A stretch of 64,000 bases of DNA. It comes from Tupaia tana. Taxonomy: Eukaryota > Chordata > Mammalia > Scandentia > Tupaiidae. The translations under genes were made by a program, and so were the position numbers. The notes below the pieces were generated by a model. The model was not told the origin of the DNA. It saw only the letters and a program-made list of their open reading frames with translations, and made no database searches. Of this stretch, positions 48,889 to 60,127 are shown piece by piece. Location of the stretch: NCBI GenBank assembly GCA_026018925.1, contig JAKSZU010000005.1, positions 22,864,779 to 22,928,778 of the forward strand, given 5' to 3'. Within the stretch, counting starts at the first letter, position 1; every line of letters begins with the position of its first letter.

Positions 48889-49745
48889 CATTTATATATG
48901 TTTTCATCCACCTTCATCCCATCTTTGTTTTAGTCTTAGGTTTACATTAAATATTGATATATTGAATGTTCACCAGTCTTTTTGCTTTGGGCTGGAAAAA
49001 CTTCAGCTCTAGGATACAGATTAAGAAGGACTTGTGAATACATTATTCTCTGAGCTCTTACATGTTTTAAAATGTTTTTCTATAGCCTTTATCTTGAAAA
49101 AGTGTGGCTGGATCATTCTTTGTTCATATTCTCTTTCTCTGATGATACTTTGGTATAAATTACCTCTCCTTGTATTTCTTAAAAAATGTTGTTCCATAAT
49201 TGCCTTGTTTTGTATATTGTTTTTTATATATCAGTCTTAATTTTCTTGCCCTATGTATTATTTTATCTTCTTGCTTGGATCCCCTGAGTATTCTTTTTCC
49301 TTTTATATTTAAAGTCTAATAATTTTACTAGGCTATGCTTTTTTTTTCTTTTTTCTTTTTTTTTTTTTTTTTAAGAATCTAGTTGACCTTTTTAACATGT
49401 ATACTAAAGTTCTTTGCTTTAAGGAAGTTTTCTTGGGCTATAGTTTATATATCTTATTAGAGTGTTATTGCCTCTTGTTCTCCTCCTTTTATTTCTCTTT
49501 CTCCTCCTCCACTTGTTTTGCTGTCATTTTCATCTGTCATCAATTCCTCTATTTACCTCTATTTAATTTACTCTTCCTTTTTCATTCGCTTCTCCTTCCC
49601 CTTCATTTCTTCTTTTCCCCCTTCTTTCTCTATTTATACATATCTTAGATATTCTTTTCCTATCTCCATTTCAACCCTGTTCTTATATTTTGTTAATCTC
49701 ATTTTTATTTTCTTGGTTGTTTTCTTACACTTATTTAATGGTCCT
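48889..49745 (-). mobile_element. Ancient L1/HAL1-like sequence, part 2
   Basis: Reads like decayed L1M 5' ORF region in reverse (AGAAGGACTTGTGAATAC, ATTTTACTAGGCTATGC). Then a C/T-rich stretch 49480-49640. No open frame of significance. Confidence 0.4.
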
Positions 49746-49749
49746 TATT

Positions 49750-49936
49750 ATTATTTTTTAAATTATTATTTAATTTCATTTTTTAAAATTTGCTATAGGG
49801 TACATGTGCTCACCAGAGAGAGAGAGAGAAAATGAGAGAAGAAAAGTGAGAAAGAAAGTCTCCAGGTATGGGACTCAAACTGCTGTTGACCATTTGGGAT
49901 TCTAGTAACTTAACCACCATGCCACCTGCTAACACC
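49750..49936 (-). mobile_element. Short tRNA-derived SINE
   Basis: Antisense: TATAGGGTACATGTGCTCACC, then a CCACCTGCTAACACC end. GTCCTTATTA and ATCCTTATTA flank it. It mixes the long-family GCTATAGGG 3' end with short-family length. Confidence 0.82.
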
Positions 49937-50320
49937 AATCCTTATTAAATTTTAATTGAATCTTTCTTCCCTTAGGCACCTAGTAATTTATTATTTGTTT
50001 CTGATATGATTTTATCTTTTACTATATTTTTTCTCATTTTAATCAAATTTAAATTTGTTCTTCCTGTTTGGAGTCCATTTCTGTTCTCGATAACAATTTC
50101 TAGTTTAGGATTTTTTCATATACTTAAATGCTTGTTTGAGAATGTTTAATTATGTTTTGAGTAGTACCTTAGTGTTCATCTGCTGTTTGATTAAATGGGG
50201 CAGTTTATCAAGTTCATCAGTTGGAATGCTTTATTTTCTGATTTTTCTTTGTTTTTTTTTCTCCCATTTAATAGCTTTGTATAAATAAAGAGTTTATATC
50301 ATTGCATTTTAAAGGCAAGA
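49937..50320. other. Intergenic sequence, nothing recognised
   Basis: AT-rich, about 380 bp, possibly more of the ancient L1 seen on the left. No gene. Confidence 0.35.
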
Positions 50321-50324
50321 CTGT

Positions 50325-50570
50325 TTGTTTATGGTGTGAATCAGTTCTCTATTTTTGCACAACAAATCACCATAAAACTTATAGATATAAAACAAAAACT
50401 TCGATATCTATTAGTGTGTGTTGGCTGGGTGGTTCTCCGATTGCTTCACCTGGACTCATTCTTGCAGGTATATTTAGCTGCTGGGTAGGCTTGGGACTGA
50501 GCTCAGCTGGCATGGCTAGCTTGGACTTTTTGTTCATGTAGTTTTTTATGCTAATGGTAGTCTTTTAAGA
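50325..50570 (+). mobile_element. MLT1-like LTR fragment (ERVL-MaLR)
   Basis: CACAACAAATCACCATAAAAC, TATAAAACAAAAACTTCG, GGCTGGGTGGTTCTCCG and GGGACTGAGCTCAGCTGGC follow the order of the MLT1 LTR. Non-coding, degraded. Confidence 0.65.
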
Positions 50571-50730
50571 GTGTAACATGGAGGCAAAGAACACTCTTGA
50601 GTCTTGAACACAGATGTCACACAGTGTCATTTCTACTTCATTCTAACTGTCAGAGAAAATCGCAGAATTATCCCAGATTCGAGGGGGAGGGAAAATACAG
50701 TGCAAAATTACATTAGGGAAGAATGTGTGT

Positions 50731-50925
50731 AAAGCTGGCTCCATAGCACAGTGGTTAGGCTCTGTGCATTGGGAGCTGAATTCCACATGGACAATTGCAG
50801 TTTGAATCCTAGCCCTGGCAGCTAGATGTGCACTCTGGGTACAAAAATGTATATGCCCCAAATCCTGATAGGATGGAGAAATGAAGGAAGAAGGATTGCA
50901 GCCTGAGCACACCCCATTAGAGGGT

Positions 50926-50968
<43 letters not shown>

Positions 50969-51035
50969 GTCTCTCTCTGCCTCTCTCTCTCATGAGTGCA
51001 CATACCCTCTGGAGATTAAATTAAAAGCCTCCTTA
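50731..51035 (+). mobile_element. Long tRNA-type SINE, divergent subfamily
   Basis: AAAGCTGGCTCCATAGCACAG start with an extra segment (GGCTCTGTGCATTGGG) relative to the main family; B-box variant AGTTTGAATCC; (CT)n expanded at 50931-50960; ends ATACCCTCTGGAGATTAAATT. Confidence 0.8.
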
Positions 51036-51151
51036 AAATAAATCAGCCTGGGTTAAGAGGAATTGTTGCATCAATCTTTGTGAACAGTCTTTTATAGAAA
51101 ATCCCTAGCCCAATAGAACACTATTCTATGTAGCAAAATAAGTATTTACAA

Positions 51152-51382
51152 AAGCCAGCAGGTGGTGTGGTGGTTAAGGTGCTGGATTTCTATATGGCCA
51201 ACTTCAGTTCAGGTTCCAGACTCAGCAGCTCGAAAGTTATGCTGGTACATGTGTGTGCATGCCCAAAACCCCAGGAGGAGAATGGAGGAGGAGGAATTAC
51301 AGTGTGACCATCCCCCTTGGGAAGCGAGTTCTCACATTCCTTCTCTCTCGCTGTCTCTGTCTCTCTCTGGAAAGTGCATGCA
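51152..51382 (+). mobile_element. Long tRNA-derived SINE interrupted near its 3' end
   Basis: AAAGCCAGCAGGTGGTGTGG start; stops at GGAAAGTGCATGCACC where another SINE is inserted. Its expected 3' end (CATGCGCCCTATGGCCAAAACCTG) reappears at 51826-51849. Confidence 0.9.
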
Positions 51383-51385
51383 CCT

Positions 51386-51640
51386 GGGACCAGCAGTTAG
51401 CGTAATGGCTATGTCACTGGACTCCCACTTAGTCGACCACGGTTCGCATCCCGGACCTGGTGGCTTAAAACTCACGCTGGGCTCGTGTGCGTGCATGCCC
51501 AAGATCACGGGAGGAGAATGGAGGAGAAGGGATTGCGGCGTGACCATCCCCCCTGGGGGGTGATTTCTCGCTTTCTGTCTCTCTGTCTCTCTCTGTCTGT
51601 CTGGCAAGCGCACGCGCCCTATAGCAAAAACCTCTCCAAA
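51386..51640 (+). mobile_element. Long tRNA-derived SINE inserted in a SINE
   Basis: Near-consensus: GGGACCAGCAGTTAGCGTAATGG to CCTATAGCAAAAACCTCTCC. Its A tail grew into the adjoining (GAAA)n array. Confidence 0.95.
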
Positions 51641-51645
51641 AAAAA

Positions 51646-51704
<59 letters not shown>

Positions 51705-51769
51705 GAAGGAAGGAAGGAAGAAAGAAAGAAAGAACATGCGCCCTATGGCCAAAAGAAAGAAAGAAAGAG

Positions 51770-51824
<55 letters not shown>

Positions 51825-51849
51825 GCATGCGCCCTATGGCCAAAACCTG
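51641..51849 (+). repeat. (GAAA)n array with a duplicated SINE 3' end
   Basis: Two (GAAA)n blocks, 51641-51734 and 51755-51825, each followed by CATGCGCCCTATGGCC (51735-51750 and 51826-51841). The 91-bp spacing shows a tandem duplication of block plus SINE end. It contains an internal (GGAA)4 at about 51703-51718. Poly-Lys/Glu or poly-Phe/Ser frames across it are artefacts. Confidence 0.9.
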
Positions 51850-52024
51850 AAAAAACAAACAACTGCTATTTACTGAGCTTTTTTTCAAGGGATGCAAAGG
51901 AGGCTGGGGTCATGCATCTCTCAACTATAGATTTTCTTTTACTTTCAGGATGCCAATTTCTCACACTAGTTTAATTTTTCCTTTATCACCGAGTCTCCAG
52001 AGGAGACCTTGCTTGTCTTTTATT

Positions 52025-52252
52025 TTATTGTATCTGATATAGTTACCCCATGCTCACCACAGAGAGATAGATAAGTCACCCCTCAGCGGAGGTGGCTACA
52101 CTGCAGTCCTTTCTCTTCCATTCTCCTGGGATTTGGGGCATGCACATACGTAAGTCCAATGTGATTTTCAAGGCACTGGGTCCAAGACGTGAACCTTTCA
52201 GTCAGCCATATGGGATCAAGCTGCTTTACCCTCCACACCACCTTCTGGCTCA
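52025..52252 (-). mobile_element. Long tRNA-derived SINE, diverged
   Basis: Antisense: ATAGTTACCCCATGCTCACC, TCACCCCTCAGCGGAGGTGG, ending CACCTTCTGGCTC. CTTGTCTTTT flanks both sides. Confidence 0.82.
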
Positions 52253-52545
52253 CCTTGTCTTTTCTAAGACTGTTCTCCCAGAAGTAATACTTTCATGTAT
52301 CTCCCAGGTCAGGCCCTGCACATTTGGAAGTTTCTTCCCTATAGTCAACGCTCTGACCTATGAGGACTCTCTTGTAGTATTTTCATTCTCGGATTAGCGT
52401 TTTCTTTCTTGGGTTGCTTTTAAGGAACTCTTAAGCCCTTTCTTCATTTTTTCCTTCCATGGAAGCCACACTAGTTCTCCACAAAGGCTTGTAATGAGAG
52501 CTTGAAATGTATTTTTCCTTGAAATTGCTGTTATTTTTCTACATA
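52253..52545. other. Intergenic sequence, nothing recognised
   Basis: About 290 bp without a named repeat. Confidence 0.35.
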
Positions 52546-52940
52546 CTAGGGATCTTAAAAAACTCCAATAAAATGGGACCAGCAGTTAGCATAATGGCTA
52601 TGTCGCTGGACTCCCATGTAGCCAACCCCGGTTCGAGTTCTGTACCCGGTGGCTTAAACTCACGCCGTGTGTGTGTGTGTGTGTGTGTGCCCAAGATCCC
52701 GAGAGGAGAATGGAGGAGAGGGGATTGTGGCGTGGCCATCCCCCCTGGGGGGTGATTTCTCGCTTTCTGTCTCTTTGTCTGTCTGGCGAGTGCACACGCC
52801 CTATATCAAAAACCTCTCCAAAAACAAAACTCCAATAAATATTATGAAGAAAACTATGCATGAACTTCAAACATTTTGCACCAAAATAAGCTTATATTTT
52901 AATTACATTTTAACATGAACTTCTTGAAGTCTCCTCGTAC
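52546..52940. mobile_element. Mariner-type MITE, family M2, copy 2, split by a SINE
   Basis: Left end AGGGATCTTAAAAAACTCC (52546-52572), then SINE, then ATTATGAAGAAAACTATGC to GAACTTCTTGAAGTCTCCTCGTA (52841-52940). The two ends are imperfect inverted repeats. The internal TTTTGCACCAAAATAAGCTTA matches the copy at 5620. Confidence 0.7.
52573..52826 (+). mobile_element. Long tRNA-derived SINE, young copy, in the M2 MITE
   Basis: GGGACCAGCAGTTAGCATAATGG start, with a (GT)n variant at 52668-52689. Exact 14-bp duplication AAAACTCCAATAAA at 52559-52572 and 52827-52840. Confidence 0.95.
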
Positions 52941-53290
52941 AAGTAATTTAAAGGCTGTAATCTTCTCAGTCTTCCACTTATGCCGATAGCATGGGATTGG
53001 TGCTATTTCAGCTGTTCTTCTGCTGAAGTGGCTTCCTGTGGGATTCAGCTGTAGATGGCCACCACTACCTGCCTCAGACCTGGATGTCTGCTCCTTCCAT
53101 GTCTCTTAGTGACTTCTTTTTTTCATTTCTTTGTTTTCCATGTTGTAATTCTGGATAATTTTTTCAAATTTGTTTAGTAATTCTCTTTTCAGCTGAAATT
53201 ACCATTTCCACTTCAAGTTTAATTTTCCCTTTGAGGCCCACAGCTTATTCAGGGAATTTAAGGTTCAAGTTTTTCACTTTATGTTCTTTC
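52941..53290. other. Intergenic sequence, nothing recognised
   Basis: About 350 bp with some T-rich L1-like text (TTTTTTCAAATTTGTTTAG) but no family I can name. Confidence 0.35.
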
Positions 53291-53308
53291 TAAAAAAAAA
53301 AAAAAAAA

Positions 53309-53510
53309 AGTACTTAATGTTTTTCACGAGAGACAGAGCATGAGAGAGGTACCGTTGACAGAGTCTCACCACACTGTGGTCCTCCTCCTAACCTCCTTGC
53401 CAGGACCAAGGGCATGCAGGCACACCTGGCATGTTTAGGTTAACCCCTGATCTGAACCTGGGTATCCCATGTTGCACAGAGGTACTTTATTGCCTGTGCC
53501 ACTGTTACTT
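53309..53510 (-). mobile_element. Third-family SINE copy
   Basis: GAGAGACAGAGCATGAGAG, GAGTCTCACCACACTGTGGTCC and TTATTGCCTGTGCCACTG. It is preceded by poly(A) (53292-53309) instead of the poly(T) expected for this orientation. Confidence 0.65.
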
Positions 53511-53712
53511 TTTGATAGTTTTTGTTCCTTATTTGTGAATTCTTTAATGCTTTAAGAGGTGCAATGGTGGTAATTTACTCAGCATCTAGTTGTTTCTAGT
53601 TGGAGGCCTTAAGTGCCTGTGATATATTTTCCCATCCTTCTTTTTTCATTACCATCAGTCAATTCCACCTTTTCTAGCCTGATCACACAGAAATATTAAG
53701 AAGTGCAAAAGT

Positions 53713-53960
53713 GGGACCAGCAGATGGCATAATGGTTACGTTGCTGGACTCCCATTAGTTGACTGTGGTTCAAGTCCTGGACCCAGGGGCTTAAAACTTG
53801 TGTGTGTGTGTGTGTGCCCAAAATTCCAAGAGGAGAATGGAGAAGAAGGGATTGCAGTGTGGCAATCCCCCTTGGGAGGTAATTTCTCACTTTCTGTCTC
53901 TCTGTCTCTGTCTCTCTGGTGAGTACATGTGCCTTGTAGCAAAAATCTCTCTAAGAAAAC
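53713..53960 (+). mobile_element. Long tRNA-derived SINE
   Basis: GGGACCAGCAGATGGCATAATGG start; (GT)n segment; ends CCTTGTAGCAAAAATCTCTC. Confidence 0.92.
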
Positions 53961-56090
53961 AAAAGGAATTGGTTGGGAAATGTAGAAGCATTGAAGTAGA
54001 AAAAAAGGGCACAGGATATGTATTGCAGATAGACTTTAGCTTTTTGTATGACTATTTATATATTACCTAAGACATAAGGACATCTCAAATAAAGATTTTA
54101 ATTAGAACTACAGTATGTACATGTGGAACTGTCTCTTAGGATGGAGAGACTAAGCTTAATTTTATACATTAGGATTTGATCTGGGGTCATTGAAGAATTT
54201 TCTTTAATATGTTCATTTGTTTTCTCAATAAATGAGGCTGATGACAAGTACAAAGCCTTCTCATCTATTTATAATCTCTGTTTAGCAATGATTGAGCCTT
54301 TTGTAGTTCTAATTCATAGAGGAGGAAGTTTTTAAATTCCTTTGAATAATCACACTAGGCCCTGAGAGCCTATTCTTTGGATTTTTGCCATTCTGCCAAG
54401 TGATATTTATAAGCTACTAGCTTCCTGGCCTTGTCAGTACTAAGTCCTCTGACTCTCCACATTCCCAAGTTACTGTGAAAATAATTGTCTTTACATAGGG
54501 TTGGACAAATGCTTGTCTTTACTGTCCTTGATTTCCACTGTACTCACTCTTTTTGTTAATATAATTTGCTTTTTAAATGTTTAATGTTATATTCATGATT
54601 TGAAACTTCCAATTTCCTCGCAGGATAGGATGATTTCATTTCTGTTTTGACAGAGAGAGTAATTAAATTACAGCACTAGACAGTTCACAAGCTGGCAGTG
54701 GCACTGTCAGGGAGATTTAAAACTCTCCACATTTATGCTCGTTATATAGACTACCACACTGAAAGCTAGGGAAATGCCTTGGAAGGGGGTTGTGTGTGAG
54801 GAGGTCCTTTATTCAAATCTACTTTTCCCTAAAGCTCTTTCAGTGAAGGTACAGTAGCTAACTCATGTCTTTGGAAAGACTCCAAGAGTGTCTTTTTTAT
54901 GGTATAGCAAGGAGAAGGGCAAGAATCTTGAAAATGCAAAATAGACTATCACAGAGATGATCCCACAAAAGAGACAAATGGGGTAACTGCAAATGCGCCA
55001 TCAGGACCACCAAGCTGGCCAGGATGCGTTTCCATGCATGCAGCCCCCAGGCCAACATTTAATGAAGGCTCCCTTCTTTCTGTATGCCTGAATAATCTCT
55101 AGCCAGAGAACACATTCATGTAAAAATAGTATTTTGTGCAAAGGGAGTTGTTATAATTCACTCTGCAGTGGCAGCAGCTTTGTTGAGGGTCCTGCTTTCA
55201 ATCTTAGTTTAGTGCTGACAAACAGAGCAGGGCTGTCTGTGCTAGACTGTTCTCCAGGAAGGGCAGATGCATCCGTCACTGAGAATGCCAAACAAACATT
55301 TCATTTCCCAGAAGACAAGGTCAAAGTTGCCAGTGGTAGTTGTGTTCTCAGGTTAGAGGGGCATATTTGACTTTTTGGGGAGTTCTTTTCAGTGTTTATG
55401 AGTATATTAAAGCAATCTGCCCTTATGTTAATTTGGTACCTTCATAACTACTCTCTGCAATAAGATATTTTTTAAGGATCGAATCTTCATAATACTTAGA
55501 TTGGCCTCTATGTTTCCATGATATAAACCATCACTTTTCTTCTTTTAAATTCAGGACATTTGCAGGCATATTTTACCTTTGTTTCATTTGTCCTCTCTAT
55601 GTCCCTGGGAGAAAGGGACAGCTTCCTTTTGCAAATGGAATGATGAATATATAAAGGAAGGTGACCTACAAAATTTGTAGAGTTGCCCAGAATTTACATC
55701 CTTACTTAAATAGGAGTAACTCCCCAATCATTGCTGTGAACTTTTTAAAAAACATTTCATAGCCCCTGCTTATAAAAGTAATGTATGCTTATTATGAAAA
55801 TTTGATCATACGCCAAAAAAAGACAATCACTCAGAGATAGTAATGTTTAAAATCACAGCATATTTTCTACTATTCTTTTTTCCTCAGCCTTAAAAAAAAT
55901 CCTACTTGCCTAAATTTTAAAAGAAACAGAAAAGCAGAGGAAAATGGTAAAATTGAAAAGGCTTTATATTCATGCTATAAATTCAGACAAAATGCAATTT
56001 GGTTATGTTGAAGGAGATGTAGATCCAAAAGATATTTATTTGACTCAACACCTCAATCAGAAAAATACAGAGCACATGAAGTATTTCAAC
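53961..56090. other. SINE-free intergenic stretch
   Basis: 2.1 kb with no lineage-specific SINE and no recognised ancient repeat, less AT-rich in 54400-55400. A frame at 55134-55370 has no family resemblance and no exon-like flanks. This could be non-coding sequence kept free of insertions. It shows no ATP8A2 exon that I can recognise. Confidence 0.5.
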
Positions 56091-56093
56091 AGA

Positions 56094-56351
56094 GGTTTTT
56101 TTCGTTTTTAAATTTTGCTACAGGGTGTGTGTGCTCACCAGAAAGAGACAGAAGACAGAGAGGGAAAGTGAGAAATCAACCACACGGGGATGATCATGCT
56201 GCAGTCTCTTCTCCATTCTCTTCTTTAGGGTTTTGGGTGTGTGTGTACATGTGCCCAGCATGTTTCTTAAGCCTCAGAGTCTTGGACTTGAACCTTGAAG
56301 TTGGTCAAGTGGAATACAGTTGCCTTAACCACCACGTCACCTGCAGGTCCC
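56094..56351 (-). mobile_element. Long tRNA-derived SINE
   Basis: Antisense: TTTTGCTACAGGGTGTGTG, CACCAGAAAGAGACAG, ending CACCTGCAGGTCCC. Confidence 0.88.
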
Positions 56352-56895
56352 CTCAGGACATTTAACCACCTTAAAACCTCAACAGAGGGGATTTAATTTA
56401 GGAAACTGGTTATATGGGTGTTGGGGAGCTGAAAGAGCAAAAACCAGACAGCAGAAACTCCAAGAAGTAGCTACCATACTAGCCTTGGGACATAAAGAAG
56501 ATATTATTGCTATCAAGACAGAGAGGCCCCCAAAGTCGGAGTTCAGCCCTCTGAGGAGTGTCCAACCAGTTGCAGCTATACCTCAGCAACATGGAGATGT
56601 CCCCAGAGTTAAGGAAAATATACATCCCACATCCTATATATTCTTCATGAAAAATTTACTTGTAGATATAATCCAGTCAATTGAGAAATAAAGTATGGGA
56701 TATCATCATGTTGAACAAACATAGGTTTTGGAAGATAATCATGAAACATCAAATTTTAGAGGCTGAAAAGAAGGAAAAGAAAGTATATAAAAACATAAGG
56801 AAATAATTAGTAAGGACAAAACATATAGAGAATTATGTTTACCTCCCCCTTCCCCACCTCCCCTCGGAAGCAAAAAAGAAGTAACATTTGAGATT
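56352..56895 (+). other. Probable ancient repeat, family not recognised
   Basis: GGGATTTAATTTAGGAAACTGG and the run to about 56640 have the look of an old interspersed repeat. After 56700 the text resembles an L1M 3' region on the + strand. The 68-residue frame at 56485-56691 is not protein-like enough to call. Confidence 0.35.
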
Positions 56896-56898
56896 TGG

Positions 56899-57165
56899 AG
56901 GACTGGGCTCTGTGGTCTGATGGTTGAGGCAACCAGATCCTACATGGCTGACCATGTGGTTTAAGTCCTGGACCAAGTGCCTTGAGAAACACACCAGGCA
57001 CATATGTGCACATGCCCAAAATCCCAGAAGGAGAGAGAATTGAAGAAGGGATAGTAGCAGCATCGTTCCCCATGGGGAGTACTTTCTCCTCTCCCTCTCT
57101 CTGCCTCTGTCTCTCTGGTGAGTTCACGTGCCCTCTTGCAAAAAATAAAAAAAAATTAAAAAAAA
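56899..57165 (+). mobile_element. Long tRNA-derived SINE, diverged
   Basis: AGGACTGGGCTCTGTGGTCTG start; B-box-like GGTTTAAGTCC; ends TGCCCTCTTGCAAAAAATAA with an (A/G)-rich tail. Confidence 0.85.
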
Positions 57166-57189
57166 GAAGAAAGAAAGAGAGAAAGAAAG

Positions 57190-57448
57190 AATTTGAAAAT
57201 ATCTGCTAAAGTCAATGATACATATGTTCTAAGACATATCAATTTAACTCCTAGATATAGACCCTAGAAAGGTCTTACAATATGTATCAGAAAGTACACA
57301 ATTGTTGATGCAGCATTGATAGTAATAGTAAATTTTAGAGAAACCCTACATGTCCATTACAGAAACGGATAAGTAGTAGTAGTAGTATATTCATAATGTC
57401 ATATAGCAGTTCAACTCTATGTGTCACTATGTATCAATAGACAATTTA
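57190..57448 (+). mobile_element. Ancient L1 ORF2 3' fragment
   Basis: CAATTTAACTCCTAGATATAG, TGATGCAGCATTGATAGTAATAG and CCCTACATGTCCATTACAG follow the forward order of the L1 ORF2 C-terminal coding region. Confidence 0.7.
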
Positions 57449-57660
57449 AGGGACCAGCAGATGGCATAGTGGTTGGACATAGTCCATACTGGACTCCCAT
57501 ATGGCTGGCTGTAGTTTGAGTCATAGACCCAGTGGCTTGAAACTCACACCGCACGTGTGCATGCACACTCAAGATCCTAGGAGGAGAATGGAGGAGAAGG
57601 GATTGTGGCATGGCCATCCTCCCTGGGGGGGGGGGGGGGGGGTGATTTCTCACTTTCTCA
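57449..57660 (+). mobile_element. Long tRNA-derived SINE with a G homopolymer
   Basis: GGGACCAGCAGATGGCATAGTGG start; the CCCCTGGGGGG motif has grown to about 18 G (57625-57642). Truncated after the CT region. Confidence 0.9.
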
Positions 57661-57694
57661 CTTTGATGTATATCTTTGTGGGGTTCAATATAGT

Positions 57695-57872
57695 ATTTTT
57701 TAATGATTACTTTATTTAACTTTATTTATTTTATTTTAATTTGACCAGAGAAGGACAGAGTGTGAGAGAGAGAGAGAAAGTGAGAAAGCAAGTTGCCAGG
57801 TCTGGGACTCAAACTGCAATCAGCCATGTGGGAGTCCAGGGCCCTTAACCACCACATCACCTGTTGGCCCCA
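57695..57872 (-). mobile_element. Short tRNA-derived SINE
   Basis: CAATATAGT duplication at 57686-57694 and 57873-57881; antisense, ends CACCTGTTGGCCCC. Confidence 0.92.
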
Positions 57873-57963
57873 CAATATAGTTTTTAAAAGCATGATTTAG
57901 TGTATAGTAATTAAATCAAGGATATATGCATTTCATCTTCTTCAACATTGAACATTACATTCT

Positions 57964-58233
57964 TTTTTTTTTTTTTTTTTGAGAGGTTTTCGCTATGGGG
58001 CGCGTGCGCTCGCCAGACAGACAGAGAGAGACGTAGAGACAGAAAGCGAGAAATCACCCCCCAGGGGGGATGTTCACGCTGCAATCCCTTCTCCTCCATT
58101 CTCCTCTCGGGATCTTGGGCACGCAGGCACACGCACCTGGCGTGAGTTTTAAGCCACCGGGTCCCGGACGCGAACCGTGGTCGACTACGTGGGAGTCCAG
58201 CGACATAGCCATTACGCTAACTGCTGGTTCCCA
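57964..58233 (-). mobile_element. Long tRNA-derived SINE, youngest-looking copy
   Basis: Exact 13-bp duplication AACATTACATTCT at 57951-57963 and 58234-58246; keeps most CpGs (GGGGCGCGTGCGCTCGCC), consistent with recent insertion. Confidence 0.97.
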
Positions 58234-58246
58234 AACATTACATTCT

Positions 58247-59042
58247 ATTGTGTATATTTGATAATAGTTCCACTAGTTAATGTTTTTGAAATATGTATTG
58301 TTTTAATTTGGTGCTGCACACCATACTATAGCCTCTTCCCCTTATTTAGAGGCATTCTTGCATCCATTAACAATTTTTTTCACAAACACTTCCCTCTAGA
58401 AGCAACTTGTTATCTACCATTACTCTTTCTTTCTTTTTTTTTTTTTCTTTTTTAAATTTGCTGAGGGCGTACCACTTATCACAGAGAGAGAGAAAGTGAG
58501 AAAGCACACTCTGTGGAGTGTGCCACAATTCTCCTTCATGTCTCTCTCCTTTTGTAATTTTGGGCACACATGGACACGTACTTATTTTTTTTTTTTCAAA
58601 CTGCTGGACCTGGGCCTCAAACTGTGTGGTTCAGTCATGTGGGAACCAGCCAATTTAACCATCAAGCTGCTAGCTGGCACCCATTATTCTATTTCTTTGT
58701 TGTCAAGTCCTTCAACTTCTGCCAAAGGGTATGGACATCTGATATGTTAATCGGGACGAATAATATTTTTCATAGTCTGGTCTATTTCATTTAACATTGT
58801 ATCTTCTGAGTTCTTTTATTTTGTGTCAAATGCTAGGATTTTGTTGTTCTTTATGGTATTGTGTATATATATCACATTTTCCCATGTATTCATCAGTTGT
58901 TGGACACTTAGGTTGATTTCATGACTCAACTATTGTGAATAATGTTTTGATAAATGTAGATACAAGAATCTCTCTCTGACTGTGATTTCCTATCCTTTGA
59001 GTATCTACCCAACAGTGGGATTACTAGATCATATGACAGATC
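58247..59042 (-). mobile_element. Old L1 ORF2 3' end, left part
   Basis: TATTCATCAGTTGTTGGACAC, TTGTGAATAATGTTTTG, TTTGAGTATCTACCCAACAG and ATTACTAGATCATATGAC in reverse-strand L1 order. The sequence resumes at 62336 on the far side of the half-L1 element B. Confidence 0.8.
58432..58680 (-). mobile_element. Diverged long tRNA-type SINE
   Basis: Antisense: TTTAAATTTGCTGAGGGCG, ACAGAGAGAGAGAAAGTG, ending GCTGCTAGCTGGC. CCATTACTCTTT and CCATTATTCTAT flank it. Confidence 0.8.
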
Positions 59043-59985
59043 TATCTATAAATTTATTTTCCTTATTTATTTACATTTAATCATGTCTTTACAGAGTACA
59101 TTTCTTTTTTCAACACAAATACCATACATGTCAGTCAAGACAAAGATAGTACTATATTCATTATCATCAGTAAATCGCTTCTCATTTTTTTGTCAGTTAA
59201 ACATATTTTTACTTGTTTTTTTTTTCTGCCCCTTTCCCCTTCCTCCCTTCCATACTAAACTTCCCCCCCACACACATTTTATTGATTCACAAAAGATCTT
59301 AAACTAAAAATATGGACAAAGCTAGAATCTAGTGACAAGTGCACTGTAATTTTCAACTGAAATATTTTTTTTCTCTCTCCATTCCCCCTTTCACTAAAGA
59401 GAAGTATAAACTAATTTATTTGCAAAGAAAATTAGGTTAATCTCGATTTGGTCTGTTATTTACAGAAAGCGCCATAAGAATTCAATTTCTGATGCAAGAC
59501 AACAGATGCTATTTGTTTTATTGAACTTATGCAAATAACCATTCTGCTACAAAATAAGTATGCTCACAAATATTTTCCAATTGCAAAGGGGCCAGGAAAG
59601 GAGAAAAGTTTTTCAATTAAAAAAACTTTTTTTTTTTTTTTTTAACAAATTGCTGAGCCTATCAACAACTCAGAAGAAAACCAAAATCCTTAAATCTGGA
59701 AGACAAATCAAAGAAGAAAATGAGTAATGTTTTAGACAGAAGTCATAGAATTCTACTTCACCAGTTCAGTCTTATGTAATCTCTCTCATACTGAATTTTT
59801 AGTGTTACTGTGATCTGATCTCTCGGTTAATTCCTGGAAGTTAATATTCAACATTATTATTAATATTTCTGAACTTGCCCCTACCATTAAGTTGGCCTTT
59901 TTCTTGATCATTTTTTGTTCTCTTATTTCGGCTGACTTTTGTTTTCCTGGTATAGCACTCCCTTCAAAACTTCTCAAAGACCTGG

Positions 59986-60074
59986 GGGGTGATTTCCTGC
60001 TTTCTATCTCTCTGTCTCTCTCTGTCTGTTTGGCGAGCGCACGCGCCCTATAGCAAAAACCTCTCCAAAAAAAG

Positions 60075-60106
<32 letters not shown>
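59986..60106 (+). mobile_element. 5'-truncated long SINE
   Basis: Only the CT-rich part and 3' end (GGCGAGCGCACGCGCCCTAT, AGCAAAAACCTCTCC) plus about 40 A. Exact 10-bp duplication AAAGACCTGG at 59976-59985 and 60107-60116. Confidence 0.95.
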
Positions 60107-60111
<5 letters not shown>

Positions 60112-60127
60112 CCTGGTCTGATGTTTG

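Noticed and set aside
51465..51897. Long frames of poly-Lys/Glu or Ser/Phe type on both strands
   Set aside because: Direct translations of the (GAAA)n array and SINE tails; not genes.
54640..54780. Segment considered as a conserved enhancer near 54.7 kb
   Set aside because: Only an impression of higher complexity; conservation cannot be judged from one sequence, so it is reported only as part of the SINE-free island.
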